The translations under genes and the position numbers were made by a program. The notes beneath the pieces are model-generated. The model did no database searches. It saw only the letters and a list, made by a program, of their open reading frames with translations, and was not told the origin of the DNA. A stretch of 64,000 nucleotides of DNA. Origin: Planctomycetota bacterium. GTDB taxonomy: Bacteria > Planctomycetota > Phycisphaerae > Sedimentisphaerales > Anaerobacaceae. The DNA lies in assembly GCA_025459125.1 (NCBI GenBank), contig JALORE010000001.1, positions 34,766-98,765 of the forward strand. The letters are read 5' to 3'. Of the stretch, positions 63,620-64,000 are shown piece after piece (the first letter of the stretch is position 1; every line of letters starts with the position of its first letter).

Positions 63620-64000
63620 GCAAGGCCACCTCCGCATAGATCCGGTCCAGGATCTGCGGATCGTGCAAATTGGACAGCTTCTCCCCCATCGCCCACGGCG
63701 GTCTTTTTCGCCCACGGCGGTCTTTTCCCGAGGCTGACCGTCAAATGCGCGACCTTCTCTGTCATATCCAAGGTGTTCAGGTCCAACGCCTCCATCGGCA
63801 AGCCCCCGTTCATCTGCGCCCGGATCGTCCCCACCTGGGTCCTCATTCTGTAGGTCAAGATCCGGTTGACGAACGTGCCGTGCCAGCGCTTCCCCCGGTT
63901 GTCGGTGTAGTCGATCTCGAACTCGTACTCGGGTTGCATCTTCGGGTCAGATGCGATCTTCTCGTACTTGTCCTCGGACGCCTCGTCCTTCCCGTCGAGG
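63616..64000 (-). CDS. Tail assembly chaperone first ORF (5' end off window), frame disturbed by 19-bp duplication
   Basis: Frame is open to the window edge (DGKDEASEDKYEKIASDPKM upstream of the track's ATG), so the true start lies outside. As written it ends VSLGKRPPWAKKTAVGDGG and stops at 63616. Removing one 19-bp copy at 63689-63726 restores GKRPPWAMGEKLSNLHDPQ followed by ILDRIYAEVALHEATF, a phrase typical of tail chaperones, ending at 63561. The duplication or a programmed frameshift therefore decides the product. Confidence 0.7.
   Translation of the reverse strand, partial: LDGKDEASEDKYEKIASDPKMQPEYEFEIDYTDNRGKRWHGTFVNRILTYRMRTQVGTIRAQMNGGLPMEALDLNTLDMTEKVAHLTVSLGKRPPWAKKTAVGDGGEAVQFARSADPGPDLCGGGLA
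63689..63726. repeat. Exact 19-bp tandem duplication in chaperone gene
   Basis: TCGCCCACGGCGGTCTTTT at 63689-63707 and again at 63708-63726, without mismatch. It adds one base modulo 3. It leaves AAAAAG at the copy junction on the coding strand, a slippery-type run. Confidence 0.95.

Noticed and set aside
63212-63715. GTG start at 63715 for the second chaperone ORF
   Set aside because: It depends on one copy of the 19-bp duplication and gives an Arg/Trp-rich leader; ATG 63619 is ATGA-coupled.

Overview
The window is a piece of a tailed double-stranded DNA phage or prophage genome with high G+C content. About 98 genes are packed tightly on the minus strand, so transcription runs from base 64000 toward base 1. 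I see no convincing plus-strand gene. Most neighbours are coupled by ATGA, GTGA, TGATG or TTGA stop/start overlaps, and that coupling was used to choose many starts. A tape measure protein, hub, spike, LysM/gp25 fusion and baseplate J protein point to a contractile-tailed (myovirus-like) particle. An inner-membrane spanin and a spanin lipoprotein imply a Gram-negative host with an outer membrane. Capsid, portal, tail tube and sheath genes are not visible and probably lie beyond the edges. No integrase, tRNA gene or CRISPR array was recognised.

Layout in transcription order. (1) 64.0-53.8 kb: tail chaperones, tape measure, hub, spike, LysM/gp25-like fusion, baseplate J and a first fibre protein. 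(2) 53.8-40.8 kb: a 1302-residue modular fibre protein, small membrane proteins, a lipoprotein with a HELGH motif, small IPT/TIG-like proteins and three more large virion proteins, two of them with LamG-like segments. (3) 40.7-39.3 kb: holin-like protein, inner spanin and outer spanin, closed by a hairpin terminator at 39.25 kb. (4) 39.2-22.7 kb: early genes. These are an Sm/Hfq-like protein, a putative annealing protein with a Cas4-like nuclease, an SF2 helicase, PD-(D/E)XK and DnaQ-like nuclease-fold proteins, deoxyribosyltransferase-like proteins, an ASCH protein and many small zinc-ribbon proteins. (5) 22.6-13.3 kb: a replication operon behind a strong sigma70-type promoter at 22.5 kb. It encodes a ribbon-helix-helix protein, a lambda-O-like initiator with iterons inside its gene, a DnaC-like loader, a zinc/DnaB-N protein, a resolvase-like nuclease, a ParB-methyltransferase fusion and a winged-helix regulator, and ends at a terminator at 13.3 kb. 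(6) 13.2-0 kb: a unit led by a second strong promoter at 13.24 kb. It carries small regulators, an AP2-like protein, an M15-like endolysin, lipoproteins, a GspE-N-like protein, an RlpA-like protein, the large terminase and two large proteins with ParB/DdrB-like or repeated modules.

The most unusual signals are these. Two separate 19-bp tandem duplications each shift the frame of a gene: a tail chaperone at 63.7 kb and a zinc-ribbon gene at 26.7 kb. Iteron-like GTAACGTTAC repeats and a homopurine tract lie inside the initiator gene. UUCG-tetraloop hairpins sit next to the ribosome binding sites of the 13-kb operon, one of them at the predicted 5' end of the mRNA. Four GATC sites with symmetric spacing lie between the methyltransferase gene and a winged-helix regulator gene.

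All product names come from motif recognition by eye. No database search was possible.
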